A stretch of 64,000 nucleotides of DNA, from contig CM028129.1 in NCBI GenBank assembly GCA_016271365.2, forward strand, positions 1,009,497,501-1,009,561,500, given 5' to 3'. Below, piece by piece: positions 21,151 through 32,796 of this stretch (within the stretch, counting starts at the first letter, position 1; each line of letters begins with the position of its first letter). The notes under the pieces were generated by a model. The model searched no databases and had not been told where the DNA came from. It saw only the letters and a list, made by a program, of their open reading frames with translations. This DNA is from Neoceratodus forsteri. Its lineage: Eukaryota > Chordata > Ceratodontiformes > Ceratodontidae. Position numbers and translations under genes: made by a program.

Positions 21151-22333
21151 ATCAGTGGATGCGGCTTATGACATCTTTCATTAAATCATTACAGGAGCTC
21201 TAGATAAACTTGCTCCACTAAGTAAGGTCCGTAATAGGGTGAAATCCTGCTGCTGGTTTAAGCCAGAGCTAAAGATTGCCTTACAAAAAGAGAGATGCAC
21301 TTTGGAAAATGGCATGGAAATCTAAGCTCCCGGCTGACTGGACGTTGTTTAGGAGGAAGAGGAATCTCTGCACCAAGCTGGTCAGAGAGTCTAAAGCCAC
21401 TTTTTATCGCAGAGAACTCAATGCATCCTCAAAATGCCCCAATAAATTCTGGAAAACCCTAAAAGAATTAGAAGGTTACACTCCTGGAAACACACTACCC
21501 GCTAAAATCCTAGTTGGTGGCGCCTCCATCTCTGATAAACCCTCCATCCTGGATCACCTCAATAATCATTTTGCCACTGCAGGACTAGCCTTTGACACCT
21601 CTCCTGCAAATAATCTACGATCCCAACTTGGTGTTCAGGATCAAAGAATTCCAGTATCTAACTCCTCATTCTCCCTGCAACCAGTCTCGCTGAAGGAGGT
21701 TGAAGACCTGCAGTTACAGCTGGATGTCAAGAAAAGCGCTGGAGCTGACTTTTTAGACCCCTACCATCTAAAACTAGGTTATCGGGTCCAGGCTGTCCCA
21801 CTTACACACCTCTTTAACCTATCACGCTCCCAGCCTGCCATGCCACCACTATAGAAGACAGCTCATGTAATTCCCCTGTTTAAATTCGGAGACCCTGCAG
21901 ACCTTAATAACTACAGGCCCATCTCCTTACTTCCGATCTTATCCAAACACCTGGAAAAGGTTGTGAGTAACCAGCTCAAGAAATATCTAGAATCTGAAAA
22001 TCTAATTAACCCCCTGCAATCCAGTTTTAGGGAACAACATAGCACTGTCACTGCTCTTGCAAAAGTGACCAATGACTGGCTATGTGGACTGGATGCTAAA
22101 AACTTTGTATGCGCAGTATTTTTGAACCTAAGCAAGGCCTTTGATACTGTGGACCACAACCTACTTCTTACATTACTCTGGAACATTGGCCTGGACCACC
22201 ACTCCCTAAAGTGGTTCGCTAATTACCTTACAGGCCGGTACCAGCAGGTCAAGGCAGAAGGGGAATTTTCTCCTTTAAAACCTTTATTGAGAGGAGTACC
22301 CCAGGGTTCCATATTGGATTATCTACTATTCAC

Positions 22334-22403
22334 TATATATATATATGTATATGTGTGTGTATGTATGTGTGTGTGTGTATATATGTGTATATATATGTAT
22401 ATA

Positions 22404-22450
<47 letters not shown>
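22334..22450. repeat. TA/TG microsatellite inside the LINE R3 RT
   Basis: Alternating TA and TG tracts interrupt the RT frame between QGSIL and the FADD box. The insertion point is where related copies encode LYINDL, whose codons contain the seed tatatat. The tract therefore probably grew in place rather than being inserted. Confidence 0.85.
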
Positions 22451-22451
<1 letters not shown>

Positions 22452-23861
22452 ATCAATGTCAATATCAAAACTGCCAACATTCACCCTTTGCAGATGACAC
22501 GGTGCTCTACGCTGAAGGACCCTCTCCCACTGCCGCTTGCGATGTTCTGCAGAGTGAGTTTAACCTGCTGCAATTACAGTTGTTAATTCAGAAACTATTA
22601 CTAAATGCCAAAAAGACCAAAGCAATGATATTCTCGCCTTGTGCATACAATGCCATGTCCACAACATCCCCCTCAGATCACTACACTACTGGGAGAACCC
22701 TTGCAATTCGTGGCTAAGTTCAAATACCTAGGTGTCTGGATTGACCATAGATTTTCCTTTAACGATCACATAGAAGAGTTGCTAAAAAAGCTCAGGCAGA
22801 GACTAGGTCTTTTTTACAGGATAAACCAGTTCCTGACAAGAGAGGCTAAGATGAGTCTGGTTCAGTCCACCTTCATTTCCCTTCTTGACTACGCAGACTT
22901 CTTGTACTGTCAGGGCCCGACCGCTGCACACTCTAAACTTGATACCCTTTACTACAGAGCCTTAAGATTTATCACAGGTCTCCCCTACTTGACTCATCAT
23001 TGCTCCTTATACACAGTGGTGGGATGGTCATCTCTTAAATTTAGACGGCAGAGAAATTCAGCCATATGGACGTTCAGAGCTATTTCCAGTAAGCTTCCCC
23101 AGTATATATCAGATTGCCTGCCTTCTTGTACAGTTGGCAAGTACTCATTAAGAAGCTCCGCCTTCATTTCACTGCTTGTCCCCAAGGTGAGATCTCGATT
23201 TGGTAGGGCCTTAATAAGTCATATGCTCCCCTTGCTGTGGAATCAGATACAAAAATCCTTGAAATTAGTTCACCCTTTCTCGGTAGCTGCTTTTAAAACA
23301 AGCTATGCCTTCTTTTTCAAGGAATCCTGTAATTGTTATCATTAAACCAGTCTTGTTCCCGTCTTGGAAAACTGGGGGCAAAATGCTGGTTATTCGCTGC
23401 TCTTTTTCCCACCCACATCTCTAGTACTTACCAGTACTCATTATCTCTGCAGCTATGATCTTCATTCAACGTGGCTTACAATATGGGTTTAGAACCGAAG
23501 CTTACTCCATAACTTTAGTACTATCCCCACCCCACCCTGGTTACCCATCAGGTAGATGCTCGGAAAATATACTTCTCTGAACCAGCACTCTAAGTCCTCA
23601 ATTTCCTCTCCCTACAGTACCTCCCCGAGATCATGCTCTAAAATTGCCCTAGTGCCCAGCTCTTCATAGACTTCTGTATCGCTTCAATTACTGGCACTTC
23701 CTCCCCATACCCCTGTACTGCCCTATCTTCTTCCACCGCTCATCACCACATCATCTGGTACTGTTTTTACCGCCGTCCTCCCTCCTCTGGTAGCTTTGGG
23801 CTTGAATTCCTTTACTTGAGCACAGTTATCTTACCAGCTCATTGACCTTGGGAAATAATTT

Positions 23862-23950
23862 ACATAGACAGTGTCGGCAGATAAGGGCCTGTGGCCCACC
23901 CAGTCTGCCCATTTGAGCTTGTAAGTTCAGTTTATGTTTTCCTAGAAGTC
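23862..23950 (-). repeat. CR1-like 3' UTR scrap
   Basis: Contains cggcagataagggcctgtgg and cccacccagtctgcccattt, the minus-orientation CR1-C 3' end. It lies in the 3' UTR of LINE R3. Only the terminal piece is present. Confidence 0.55.
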
Positions 23951-24345
23951 TGTTGCCCTTCACCTCTGACCTCCAGAGTTCCTTTATGACCTCCAGAATT
24001 CCTTTATAATGTATGTATTATGGCTAGCCGTCCTGATTGCATCATTTAATCTAGTATGGAACAAGGAAATGTCTATATATACTGTAAATACTATGTCTAA
24101 TCCTGATTATACCATTTAATCTGCTGTTGACCAATGAAATGTGTATACACTGTAAATAACGTGTCTAGGCCTACTGAAGGGATCATCTAGTATCTGTAAT
24201 TCTATGCTATTTTACCCCTTGACTTTTGTTCAATGTAAGTGCGACTATATGTTTTGTCCAGGTCCATCTTGAAAATGAGTGTTGCTCAGTGATGTTCACC
24301 TGGTAAAATAAAGATTAGATTAGATTAGATTGATTGATTGATAAG

Positions 24346-24984
24346 GGCCTGGTCATGCCTTTCCCCATGGCGAAGGAGAGTGTTAATGGAGATTGATTTC
24401 ACATCTCTGCTGAGAGAGAGAGAGAGAGCTGCAGGGTCCTGCTACTGGCTGTGATGGTAAGAAGCTAAACCATAGCGGTGAAGGTTTTCGAGGAGAAGGT
24501 CGACTGGAATTACAGGGAAGATGGAGATCTTCCTGGGGGCTGCGAAGCCCTTGGTGCAAGGAAAGTCTGAATTTTCGTCTTCACCATAGTGGTGAGACAC
24601 CAGGTTGAAAGGTTTGTGCAAAGGAAAAGGTTCTGTCTGACCCTGGTAGGACACAGTGTCTAAAGAGAAAAGGGAAGGACAGAAGGTTCAAGAAATGGTT
24701 CTGGTTGTGGAAAACATATTACAGAAAATGGACTGGTTTTGAAAAAAGGTTGAAGAGAAAGCCCCTTCTGCATCCTTTAGCACCTGCATGCTGAGGAAAA
24801 GGATTTACCTGCATCAGAGGCACTGATAGAAACTCTTAAGCTGAGAAAGAGATTTGCTGGAAACTCTGTGTGAGCCAGAGCAAGAGTGGCTGTTGTTTTG
24901 AACTAGAGAGACTGTAAAGGCCAAGAGGTGAGCAGTTGCCCTATGCTTCAGGGACCTGTCGCGCTGTTGAAATCCAGCTTAGGA
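24346..24984. other. Unassigned sequence left of the SINE
   Basis: Includes a short GA microsatellite near 24,415-24,430. No protein family recognised. It ends in the first copy of a 16-bp target duplication (24,969-24,984). It is continuous with 25,484 onward once the SINE is removed. Confidence 0.35.
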
Positions 24985-25467
24985 GTGTGCTGGCCTGCCG
25001 GCGCAGTGGTTGGATTTCCGCTTGCTATGCCGACGACCCAGGTTTGGGAACGAACCCTGAGTCGGAGGGCTGACCAGGGGAGAAGATTGAGCGTCCTAGG
25101 ATGGTCCCCTTCCGGGGAGGTCCGACACTTTACAGACCCCTAGCGGAGGCTGGGAGTACCGCTGTGGCTGACGCCGTTCTTTGGGGGGGTGGGGCAGACA
25201 CTGGACGTCATTGCACGTCTCTGCCTCCTAGACAAAACTAGCCTTTAGAAAAAGACAGTCCCCGGGCATGACGCCCACGCCCTGTTGCTGTTCCCACTGC
25301 CTCTGACGTTCACTGGGAGGAGGGGGTCCTGTTCTCATGGCCCCAACCCGGAGGGGGGCCTCCGGCTGCCCCGCCCAAGGGGGCAGGCCACGGCATGGCG
25401 GGGAGATGGCTGGCGGGGTGTGGTGGGGCTGACCTCCAAATGGAGAATTGCGGGCCCCCCCCCAAAT
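24985..25467 (+). mobile_element. tRNA-headed SINE with perfect 16-bp target duplication
   Basis: Starts with gctggcctgccggcgcagtg (A-box region) and has ggtttgggaac at the B-box position near 25,042. The GC-rich body contains scattered short matches to the copy at 16,438. It is flanked by gaaatccagcttagga at 24,969-24,984 and 25,468-25,483, a clean sign of retrotransposition. Its frames (for example 25,228-25,614 minus) are not genes. Confidence 0.85.
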
Positions 25468-25483
25468 GAAATCCAGCTTAGGA

Positions 25484-26990
25484 AAGGAACTTTTGTTGTG
25501 GATTTGGAGTTCGTAATCTGTTGCGCCAGGACACTGGAAAGTGAGTAAGTAGGAAAGTTGGAGAAACTGTTCTGGCTGCACAGCGGAGCTGCTTTCTGTT
25601 GAAGAAAGAGACACCAGGAGATTTCCAGCTTAATTTAGAGCCAGGTGGAGAACTTGCTAACCCCTACCAAGTGGGCTCTGCTGGCTTCAGGAGCCCACCG
25701 TCATGTGCCGGGGGGGGGGTTGGGCACCCGTGACCTGTGTGGGAGCCAGGTTGTGGAGCCACTCCTAGGTCTGGGTCCCCTGTAGTTTGGTGGGTCTTGC
25801 GAGGGAAGTCTGCAATGGGCCTGAACAGGCTGAAGGGGACAAGCTGCAAGACCTTCAGTCAAGCGGAAGATCCATACTGCAGCATTCTTGCCCCCTGTCT
25901 CAAGTCTTTTAAGCAAATGATTCCAAGGTTCTGCTGTTCCATCAACCCCAGAGCTTCAGTCACAGTGCCAACAGAGACTGATTCGCAGAACCCTGAGTAA
26001 ATGCAGGAATTGTCCTGCACCTGGGGATGTATCAAGTTATTTCAGGTTATGCCCTACGGCATAATAAAGGGCTTAAAGTAGTTAAGAGTACAAAAAGTCA
26101 ATTTGATTTAAAGCAAGCGTGCCAACACTGGCTGATCAGCTGCACCTCAAGCCTGCATCGTAACAGTTTACTGAGTACCCAGGGGCAGAAGGAGTGTTTG
26201 GGGTTATTCTGAACTGGTACCAGTTGGGGTGGTATAATAAGTAACATCTGCAGCTAGTTAGTCAGAAAGGAAATTCTGAATCATCAGAGGGTTGGGGGTT
26301 GAAATAATTAAAACGTGGTTTAAATCGAAAGGGATATGATTGTTTGTTTAAAAACCAAACCTAAATGAAAATGCTTCACCTCTAGTCCATTCTCCCCTTC
26401 CTAACCCTCCCTTTGTAAATAAATATGGTGTTAACTGTCTTGGAAAATTCTGACTCGAGAGCCTGATTTAGTGAGCATGTTATCAGCTTAAGTCAATAAT
26501 TCTACAGAACTGAAATGTGGAGATTTTGGTCTGTGGTATCCATGTCTTGGGTGATTGTATGGGGAGGTGGGTTGGTACAGCATCTCAGGGGGTTGTATTG
26601 GTAAAAATCTAACCCACTTAAATTGTACTCTGGGTGGAGGCACAGCGCTATATAGTGTTATCTTGGGAAAGAACCTCACTAACATCAAGATGGGAACCCA
26701 GGCCCCTTAACCTTGTTCCGGTCTGCAAGACAGGGGAAGTAGCCCTCTTATAGGACAACGCCAGGGCTACATTTCATTTGCCTTATTTTTTGTTTATTGG
26801 TTGTGGTCTGTCTCTGTCTTCCCTTTCTGCTGCTTGACAAAACATTTGGTTATTTGGGCTGCCAAGGTCCGTCTGCATGGCGATGCATTTTTTTTTTTTT
26901 TTTTCAGCTTTCAGCAGCCATTTTTTCTCATTGTTGTTGGTCTGTTGCCATCTTCCCTCCCATAGCACTTTTGCAGGCTTGCTGATTTCC
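25484..26990. other. Unassigned sequence, possibly part of an unknown retroelement
   Basis: About 1.5 kb without recognised domains. It contains an aataaa motif (about 26,058), a G-run near 25,710 and a T-run near 26,889. Its position inside DIRS-2 between leader and gag suggests it is inserted DNA. I could not find matching long terminal repeats by eye. Confidence 0.3.
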
Positions 26991-26999
26991 CTTGCTTTC

Positions 27000-28760
27000 T
27001 AGTGGGGAGGAGAGAGGCGCATGGCTGAGTAGGACACTCCAGTTTTGTGACATCACAACGTTGTGTGTGCTGGTGACATCGCATCGGCAGGCCCAAAGGA
27101 AGCATTTTCTTGCTTTCATTGAGGCTGCCAAAGTCGAGAGGAAGATAGACTCTATCAAGGCAGACATGCTCTTAGTCACATAGTGCTCGGTGAGGACAGG
27201 GAGGAGTTGATATCATGTGATCCACTCCACGTGAGCAGGATGCTGTTGGAGGCTGCAGGACATTTTTTTTGTACAGTTCAAGTTCGTGTTTTCCTCAGGT
27301 TCGGAAGTGGGTCAGTATGAGGAGTGGGGGGGGGGTTGAACCATGGGGCAGTACCTTGCCTCTGTAGATTAGAGTAGCCATTAGCACAAGTTTCTCTGTG
27401 GTTTTAAGGGCAGTCTTTGCTTATTATTATTATTATTATGATGCTTAGATCTTTGACAAGTTTTTCATGGCATCATGGCTTATTGCAGACCGCTTGTCTT
27501 TAAGAGATGTAAACCTGCCATAGGACTGTGAGACCGTCTCCATTGGGGTCATTCTGTCCATACTCTGTGATACACTGTAACATACCCATTTTGCCCCCCC
27601 CAGCCAAGCCACTGGAGCGGGGGAGAGAGCGGAATGCACCTTTGGTACTGACTAGCAGTGGTAAAGCTGAGTTGAAGAAGTCCATATTGCTTCTCTTAAA
27701 TAAGATGCTTCATGCTGATGACCCACAGGTTATACCTCAAAAGCACTAGAACCCAAAGCGGGCCCCTTAATTTGGAGGAGGGGCATACAGACACTTCCAG
27801 GTGTGTCATAGCAGAGCATCCATGCACACATAGATTTGCAGGTGACCCCTGAGCTTGATGACAGGGAATGTCAAGAGGAGGATGTTGGGGTGGGGTGGGG
27901 GGAGTAGTTTGGGGAGAATACTGACCCAACGAAACAGGTGAGGAAAAGTAGTCTTCTGAGGAGGAGAGGAGGACAGAAACGAAGAAAAACCTTCTGATTT
28001 CCCCTTCCCCTTTTGATTCTAAGTCAGTGTTCTATCTCATAAAGGAAGCTTGTAAGGTGCTGCAGTTAAATGAGGTTCAGGACACCGAGTCTGTTGATGT
28101 GAACCACCATCCTGTCTGCATCGTCCTTGGCCCTGAAGTGTTTTCCCAACTTTTGTCACTGTGACCAGATTATTGACCAAGAGTTGGCTGGGGCAGACAA
28201 AAGCAGCAACCTAGGCCTAGGGTTCACTGCTGTCTTATTCAGGAGGCAAACACCACTAGGTGGAAGATTTTCTGGTGACAGTGAAGGCCATGTGTAATGC
28301 TGTAAAGCATCCACCATTCCCTTGGAAGGTTCAGCGGCTGTCAGACACACATAACAAAGAGTAGATGTATTGAGCAGGCAGGCCTTTGCTTCGAATGGCA
28401 TCAGCCTCCGAACAGTGTATGCGTCTTTCATTACCTCCAGGGCATTAAACTCCTGGGTTACCACATTAGGTAGTTTTGTACTGTCAAATTTGGAGGGGGC
28501 AAATCCCTTACAGCTCATATCGATGGCCTCTTCCTTTTCAGAGGATGCTGCCATAGATAGTCTGTGGATGTCTGCTTTTTCAGTCTGTCATATTGTTATG
28601 TGGAGTATGTGGCTTTGACACAGGGCTATAGATCAGGCATCTAAGGTGAAGCTGTTCAGTATGCCTTTCACCAGTGAATTGCTCTTTGATCTGGAGCTGC
28701 ATGCCATTCTGAAGGATGTCCAGAACAAGAAAGGGCAGTTGCCAGTATGTAGACGGTAAC
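27000..28760 (+). pseudogene. DIRS-2 gag remnant
   Basis: Strongly decayed. The clearest part is 28,370-28,740, plus strand: a stretch with FITSRALNSWVTTL and FSVCHIVMWSMWL, then KVKLFSMPFTSELLFDLELH and AILKDVQNK. This follows the DIRS gag pattern of an arginine/tryptophan-rich helix, PF-G-xLF and a basic end (compare SMRRFAWLRC...TDNSLFGEQTENYM in DIRS-1 at 35,540-35,655). The N-terminal zinc-finger part near 27,030-27,100 (LCVLVTSHRQAQRK) is only suggestive. The RT follows. Confidence 0.45.
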
Positions 28761-29149
28761 AAAGACCCAATCTGTCATCACTGGGGAAGGGGTTTGGCCG
28801 ACTAAGCAGCCAAGGGTTGGTTTCATCCCTTTCAGAGTTTCAGTAACCAGCGAAACAGAGTGGCCTACTCTGGCTTCAGGGACAACAGCAATAGAGGTGC
28901 ATTTGCCCACAGATGCAATGGAGGTGCAGGGTGGAAAGGTGAATCTTCACAATGAAGGTACGCAGGCCCATCTCTGCTCCCCTTACCTTGGTGGTATACT
29001 GCAGGCGTTTTACCAGCGATGGACCCAACTGATGTCGGATACGTGGGTACTAGAAATTCTGGATCGGGGTTATGCCATAGAATTTGCTTTGGTTCCCATG
29101 AGAGAGTGTTTCTTTCAGTCCTCAGTTCCAATGAACCCAGTAAAGCAAT

Positions 29150-29690
29150 AGGCTGCAAACCAGACTCTTTATCACCAGATTCAGATAGAAACATTGTCCC
29201 CAGTTTCCCCGTCGAGGAAGCACTGGGATTTTACTCTATTTACTTCATAGTCCCCACGAAGGTGAGAGTTTTCAGCCGATTCTAGGCTTGAAGCAGCTGA
29301 ACAGGTTTGTCGAACACACAATGTTAAAGATGTAGTCCCTATGGTTCATCATCCAAGCAGTGCAGCTGGGAGATTTTCTGGCATCCATCAGTTTGAAGTA
29401 CGTCTTGTTCCATATGTTCTCAAAGTACTGATTGTGCTGGTGGCTCAACTGAGACAGGAAGGACATCTCGTTTATCCCTAACTAGACGATCTCATGGTCA
29501 GAGCTCAAATGGCGCAGATTGTGGAGATATTTGTGGCAAAGACTCTGGATGTCCTGGAGATGCATAGCTGGATAATCAACAGGTAGAAGAGCTCCCTGAC
29601 ACCGTCACAGAGGTTAGAGCTCCTGGGGTCTATGTTCAGATGCTATCCTGTCAAAACCGCATCTTGCAAAAAAGTGTGGTGAAAACCAGT
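29150..29690 (+). pseudogene. DIRS-2 reverse transcriptase remnant
   Basis: Across frames the plus strand reads GFYSIYFIVPTKVRVFSRF, ILGLKQLNRFVEHTMLKM, QLGDFLASISLKYVLFHMF, LVAQLRQEGHLVYP, a stop, LDDLMVRAQMA and LELLGSMFRCYPVKTA. This is the order of a DIRS-type RT (VPKK...LDL..LN...GDFL..IDL...FH...YLDD). The Tyr of YLDD is now a TAA stop (about 29,480). The segment with PFGL and PRVFTK is missing. The RT is non-functional. Confidence 0.7.
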
Positions 29691-29699
29691 CTGTCTGAA

Positions 29700-30260
29700 T
29701 CGCTGAAGAAGGAAAAGTGAAGTATACAAAATAATACAAAATCACACATGCCCCCACAATGCAAAGCATCATGGGCTGCATATGCAAATCACCACAGAAT
29801 GTTATGCTGGTCCAACTTTAAGCAGAATTGCATGGTGCCGGAAGGCCTCTCACACAGTTTGCAAAGGGTACTAACAGAAGACAAATAATGTTTTGCGGTC
29901 TTGATGTGGAACCTTAAAGTTTGATTTTGATGCCTGTTTTTCACAGTAAAGGCTGATTTCACTTTTTTTTTTTTTTTTTTAGGTTTTTGGTAGAGTTGCA
30001 GAATATGCGATTATGTATGGCTGCATGTTCTGGAATTATGTTTCCTTGATGCAGTTTTTCCCTGTCTCTGTTTCGCACGGGCACAGTTCTTCCTTTTGTG
30101 TTATTGACAGCACTTTTATTGACCATGCTGTTTTTGTTTTTCCGCTGTTGATGTGGAATATTTTCCTTTACACAGCCAGTAAGGAGAACTTAGTCCAGGA
30201 AATTCAGTTGCTGAGAGCTCTGTCAGTAGTCTCTGTCCACATAGTGCTTTAGATTTTGGG
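29700..30260. other. Probable insertion between DIRS-2 RT and RNase H
   Basis: This stretch of about 560 bp lacks DIRS coding and contains a 20-bp T-run (29,962-29,981). The RT thumb ends near 29,690 and coding resumes near 30,265 (LGLMIVSRELLLWARFHTAV). I take it as an unidentified inserted sequence. Confidence 0.35.
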
Positions 30261-30864
30261 TCTAATGATAGTATCGAGAGAACTGCTACTATGGGCCAGG
30301 TTTCACACTGCAGTCTCTCCAAAACAAGAAGATGGCAGTGTGGTCCCGTGCCTCTGAAGACTACCAGGCTCTAATTCCATTATCTCTGACTGAGTTGCAT
30401 TCGCTTGCATGGTGGGAGAACCCTGAGAATTTCTGCAAGGGGACTGTCCTAGAAGCCCCCCGGAATTGATTTTGACAACCAATGCCGGCTTGTTGGGCTG
30501 GGGGACAGTCCTGGACCTGATTCTCGTCCAAAGGGTTTGGAACAATATCTACAGATAAACTTCTTGGAGACAAGGGCAGTGTATCTTGCTGTGCTGCATT
30601 TTCAAGAGCGGGTTCGTTATTTGATGGTCAACGTGAGATCAGACAACCCAGTCTCTGTGTCATATACAAACAGCCAAAGAAACACAGGAAGCACAAGCAC
30701 GCTTACAGAAGTGACCATGTGTCTTTCATTGGCAGAAGACAGTCTTCTGTTTCTCACAGCAGTGCATCTTGCGGGAGCTAAGTCACAACAGAGTATACTT
30801 GATAGAGTGGTCCCTGAACCTGGAGATGTTCATGCTGTTGTGCAGGCGGTTTTGTTGCCCTCAG
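30261..30864 (+). pseudogene. DIRS-2 RNase H remnant
   Basis: The plus strand reads LTTNAGLLGWGTVLDLI (the TDAS..GWG block), then INFLETRAVYLAVLHFQERV (the LE..A...AL block), VNVRSDNPVSVSYTNSQ (the RTDN block) and FLTAVHLAGAKSQQS. These are the RNase H signatures that follow RT in DIRS elements. The first Asp is Asn here. The frame is cut at about 30,866 by the 3' end of a minus-strand CR1-B. Confidence 0.75.
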
Positions 30865-30867
30865 ATA

Positions 30868-31687
30868 GAAACATAGAAAATTGATGGCAGAAGGAGACCA
30901 AGGGTCCATCTAGACTGCCCAGATATTCCCATGACCATCTCAAATCTCAGGACCTTGCCCCCCCCCCTTCTGACCCCTACCTAGTTCTTGCTTCTTGGAT
31001 TTTATTAGAGATACTCTTTATCCCAGCCCAGCTTGAAAGCTGTCACCATCCTGGCTCCCACCACCTCCATGGATAGCCCATTCCAAGGCTCGACGACCCT
31101 TTCCAAGAAGTAGTGTCTCCTGAGTTCCCTCCTGAAGCTCCCTTCCCTCACAGGAACTTGAAAGTTTTTATCACGTCTCCCCCTCCCTCCCAGTTTCTAG
31201 TGAGTACATATTTAATTCCTTACAAGTGCCACTCATATGAAAGTCCCTGCATGCCCTAAATCATTTTAGTCACCCTTCTCTGCACAGTTTCCAGTCTGTT
31301 TTTGTCCTTCTTAAGGTGTGGGCTTCAAAACTGGACACAGTCCTCCAGGTGGGGCCTCACAAGGGACCTAAAGAATGGCAGTATCCCCCTCCCTGTTCCT
31401 GCTGTCCGTTCTTTTCCCAATACACCCCAGCATTTTGCTGGCCTTGCTGTAAGCTGTAATGCATTGGCTGGTCTGCTTAAGGGTGTTAAAGATGACAATG
31501 CCTGGGTCCCTTTCCTCATGTGATGCGCTGAGTTTTACCCCATTTAGCCAATATGCTGTCTTCGGGTTCTTTTTGCCTAAATGCATCCTTTTGCACTTCT
31601 TGGCATTGTACTTCAGGTGCCAGACAGTAGACCACCTTTCCAACTTTTGCAAATATTTTTGACGGTTCTGAACTGCTTCCTCACTGT
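30868..31687 (-). pseudogene. CR1-B RT C-terminal part and 3' UTR
   Basis: The minus strand reads KLERWSTVWHLKYNAKKCKR, MHLGKKNPKTAYWLNGVKLS, then KQTSQCITAYSKASKMLGCI and SLVRPHLEDCVQF. The usual C-terminal wording and the 3' UTR follow, with the end at 30,868. It joins the RT core at 32,797 after removal of the L2. Confidence 0.8.
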
Positions 31688-32796
31688 CTACCCATTCTCT
31701 CTCTGCTATGTGGGGTCTCCCAGGGCTCGGTGCTGTCCCTTATGTTGTTCGTGGTGTATATGCTGCCCTGTGGAGACATTGTAAGACTATATGGGCTGAG
31801 GTTTCACTGCTATGCAGATAATACCCAGCTCTATTTGTCTTTTGTGCTCGACCAGGATAGTGTGATCTCTGTCTTTAACAGCTGCCTTGTAGAAAACTAG
31901 GTGGTTGAAATTGAATTTTGAGAAGACTGAGGTGTTGGTGGTGGATCCAGGTCACCATATAGAGAGGTCGGTAGCAGGGCTGCCCTCTGGACTGTGGATC
32001 GGAGGTGCCCAGCTGCCTTCCTCCAAACGGGTGCGTGACCTGGGGGTGATTCTTGATGACTGGCTGACATTGCGTTCGCAGGTGTTGGCAGTCATCAAGT
32101 CCTCATTTTACCATCTGGGGAACATTGCCAGGATTAAGCACCGTGTTCCATCCGGCGACCTGCCGACATTGATCCATGCCTTCGTGACTTCGCGCCTGGA
32201 CTACTCAACTCCCTGTACCAAGGGCTTTGGGGGGTTGATATCCGCTGCTTGCATCTGGTGCAGAACTCTGCAGCGCGGTTGTTGACGGGGACACCTCGTT
32301 GGTGTCACATAACTCCCATACTGCAGAAACTGCACTGGCTGCCTGTACAGTGGCAGATCATCTTTAAGGTCGGGCTTCTGGCCTATAAGGCCCTTCATGG
32401 ACAGAGTCCGAGCTATCTGCAAGAACTCCTGAACCCCTACTGCCCCGGCTGACATCTCTGCTTAGCTGACGAGGGGTTGTTACAGATTCCCAGGGTACAG
32501 CTGAAAACACATGGGGCCCATGCTTTTATGTATGTGGCCCCCACCCTGTGGAATTCTGTACCTCATCAGATTCGAGAGTGCAGGACCATAGAGATCATCA
32601 AGATGGCCTTAAAAACGCATCTATTTCATCTGGTATATTGTGACTATGCAGAATAATTTTATCTGTTCTTTTCTGTAATGTTGGAATCTGTAGGTTTTAT
32701 TATTTTATTGATTTTAGTATTTTATTATTGTACAGCGCTTTGGTTATAGAATTGCGCTTTGTAAATAGTTTATTATTATTATTATTATTATTACTC
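31688..32796 (+). mobile_element. L2 LINE, 5'-truncated, inserted in CR1-B
   Basis: The plus strand reads SQGSVLSLMLFVVYML, YADNTQLYLSF (YADD box with Asn), RVRDLGVILDDWLTLRSQVL, PTLIHAFVTSRLDY, HLVQNSAARLLTGTPRWCHI, LHWLPVQWQIIFKVGLLAYK and ALHGQSPSYL: the classic L2 C-terminal order. The 3' end is typical of L2: cagcgctttggttatag followed by a tattat microsatellite to about 32,796. It interrupts one CR1-B reading frame. Confidence 0.85.

Larger units (their letters stand above)
21151..24345 (+). mobile_element. Rex1/L2-type LINE R3, 5'-truncated
   Basis: It begins in the EN-RT linker (TGALDKLAPLSKVRNRVKSC, WKMAWKSKLPADWTLFRRKR). The RT follows: SAGADFLDPYHLKLGY, NNYRPISLLPILSKHLEKVV, FLNLSKAFDTVDHNLLLTL, LLRGVPQGSIL, then a microsatellite, FADDTVLYAEG (FADD at 22,487-22,498), AKFKYLGVWIDHRFSFNDHI and ALRFITGLPYLTHHCSLY. 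The coding end is near 23,345. A long 3' UTR ends in aataaagattagattagatt and a GATT-rich tail at 24,308-24,345. The 3' terminus is shared with R1 and R4. A stop follows PAMPPL, and a frameshift lies near 22,710. Confidence 0.85.

Noticed and set aside
22331..22450. Tyr/Val/Cys repeat protein in the ORF at 21,963-22,586
   Set aside because: It is translation of a TA/TG microsatellite inside a dead RT.
25228..25614. 128-codon minus-strand frame rich in Pro and Gly
   Set aside because: It lies in the body of a SINE with a perfect 16-bp target duplication (24,969-24,984 and 25,468-25,483).
28156..28554. 132-codon open frame on the minus strand that looked like a possible unknown gene
   Set aside because: The plus strand of the same stretch carries DIRS gag-like text that leads into RT in the expected order, so the minus frame is best seen as its shadow.
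29962..29985. T-run followed by ag as a possible splice acceptor
   Set aside because: No exon-like frame follows; it is more simply an insertion tail.
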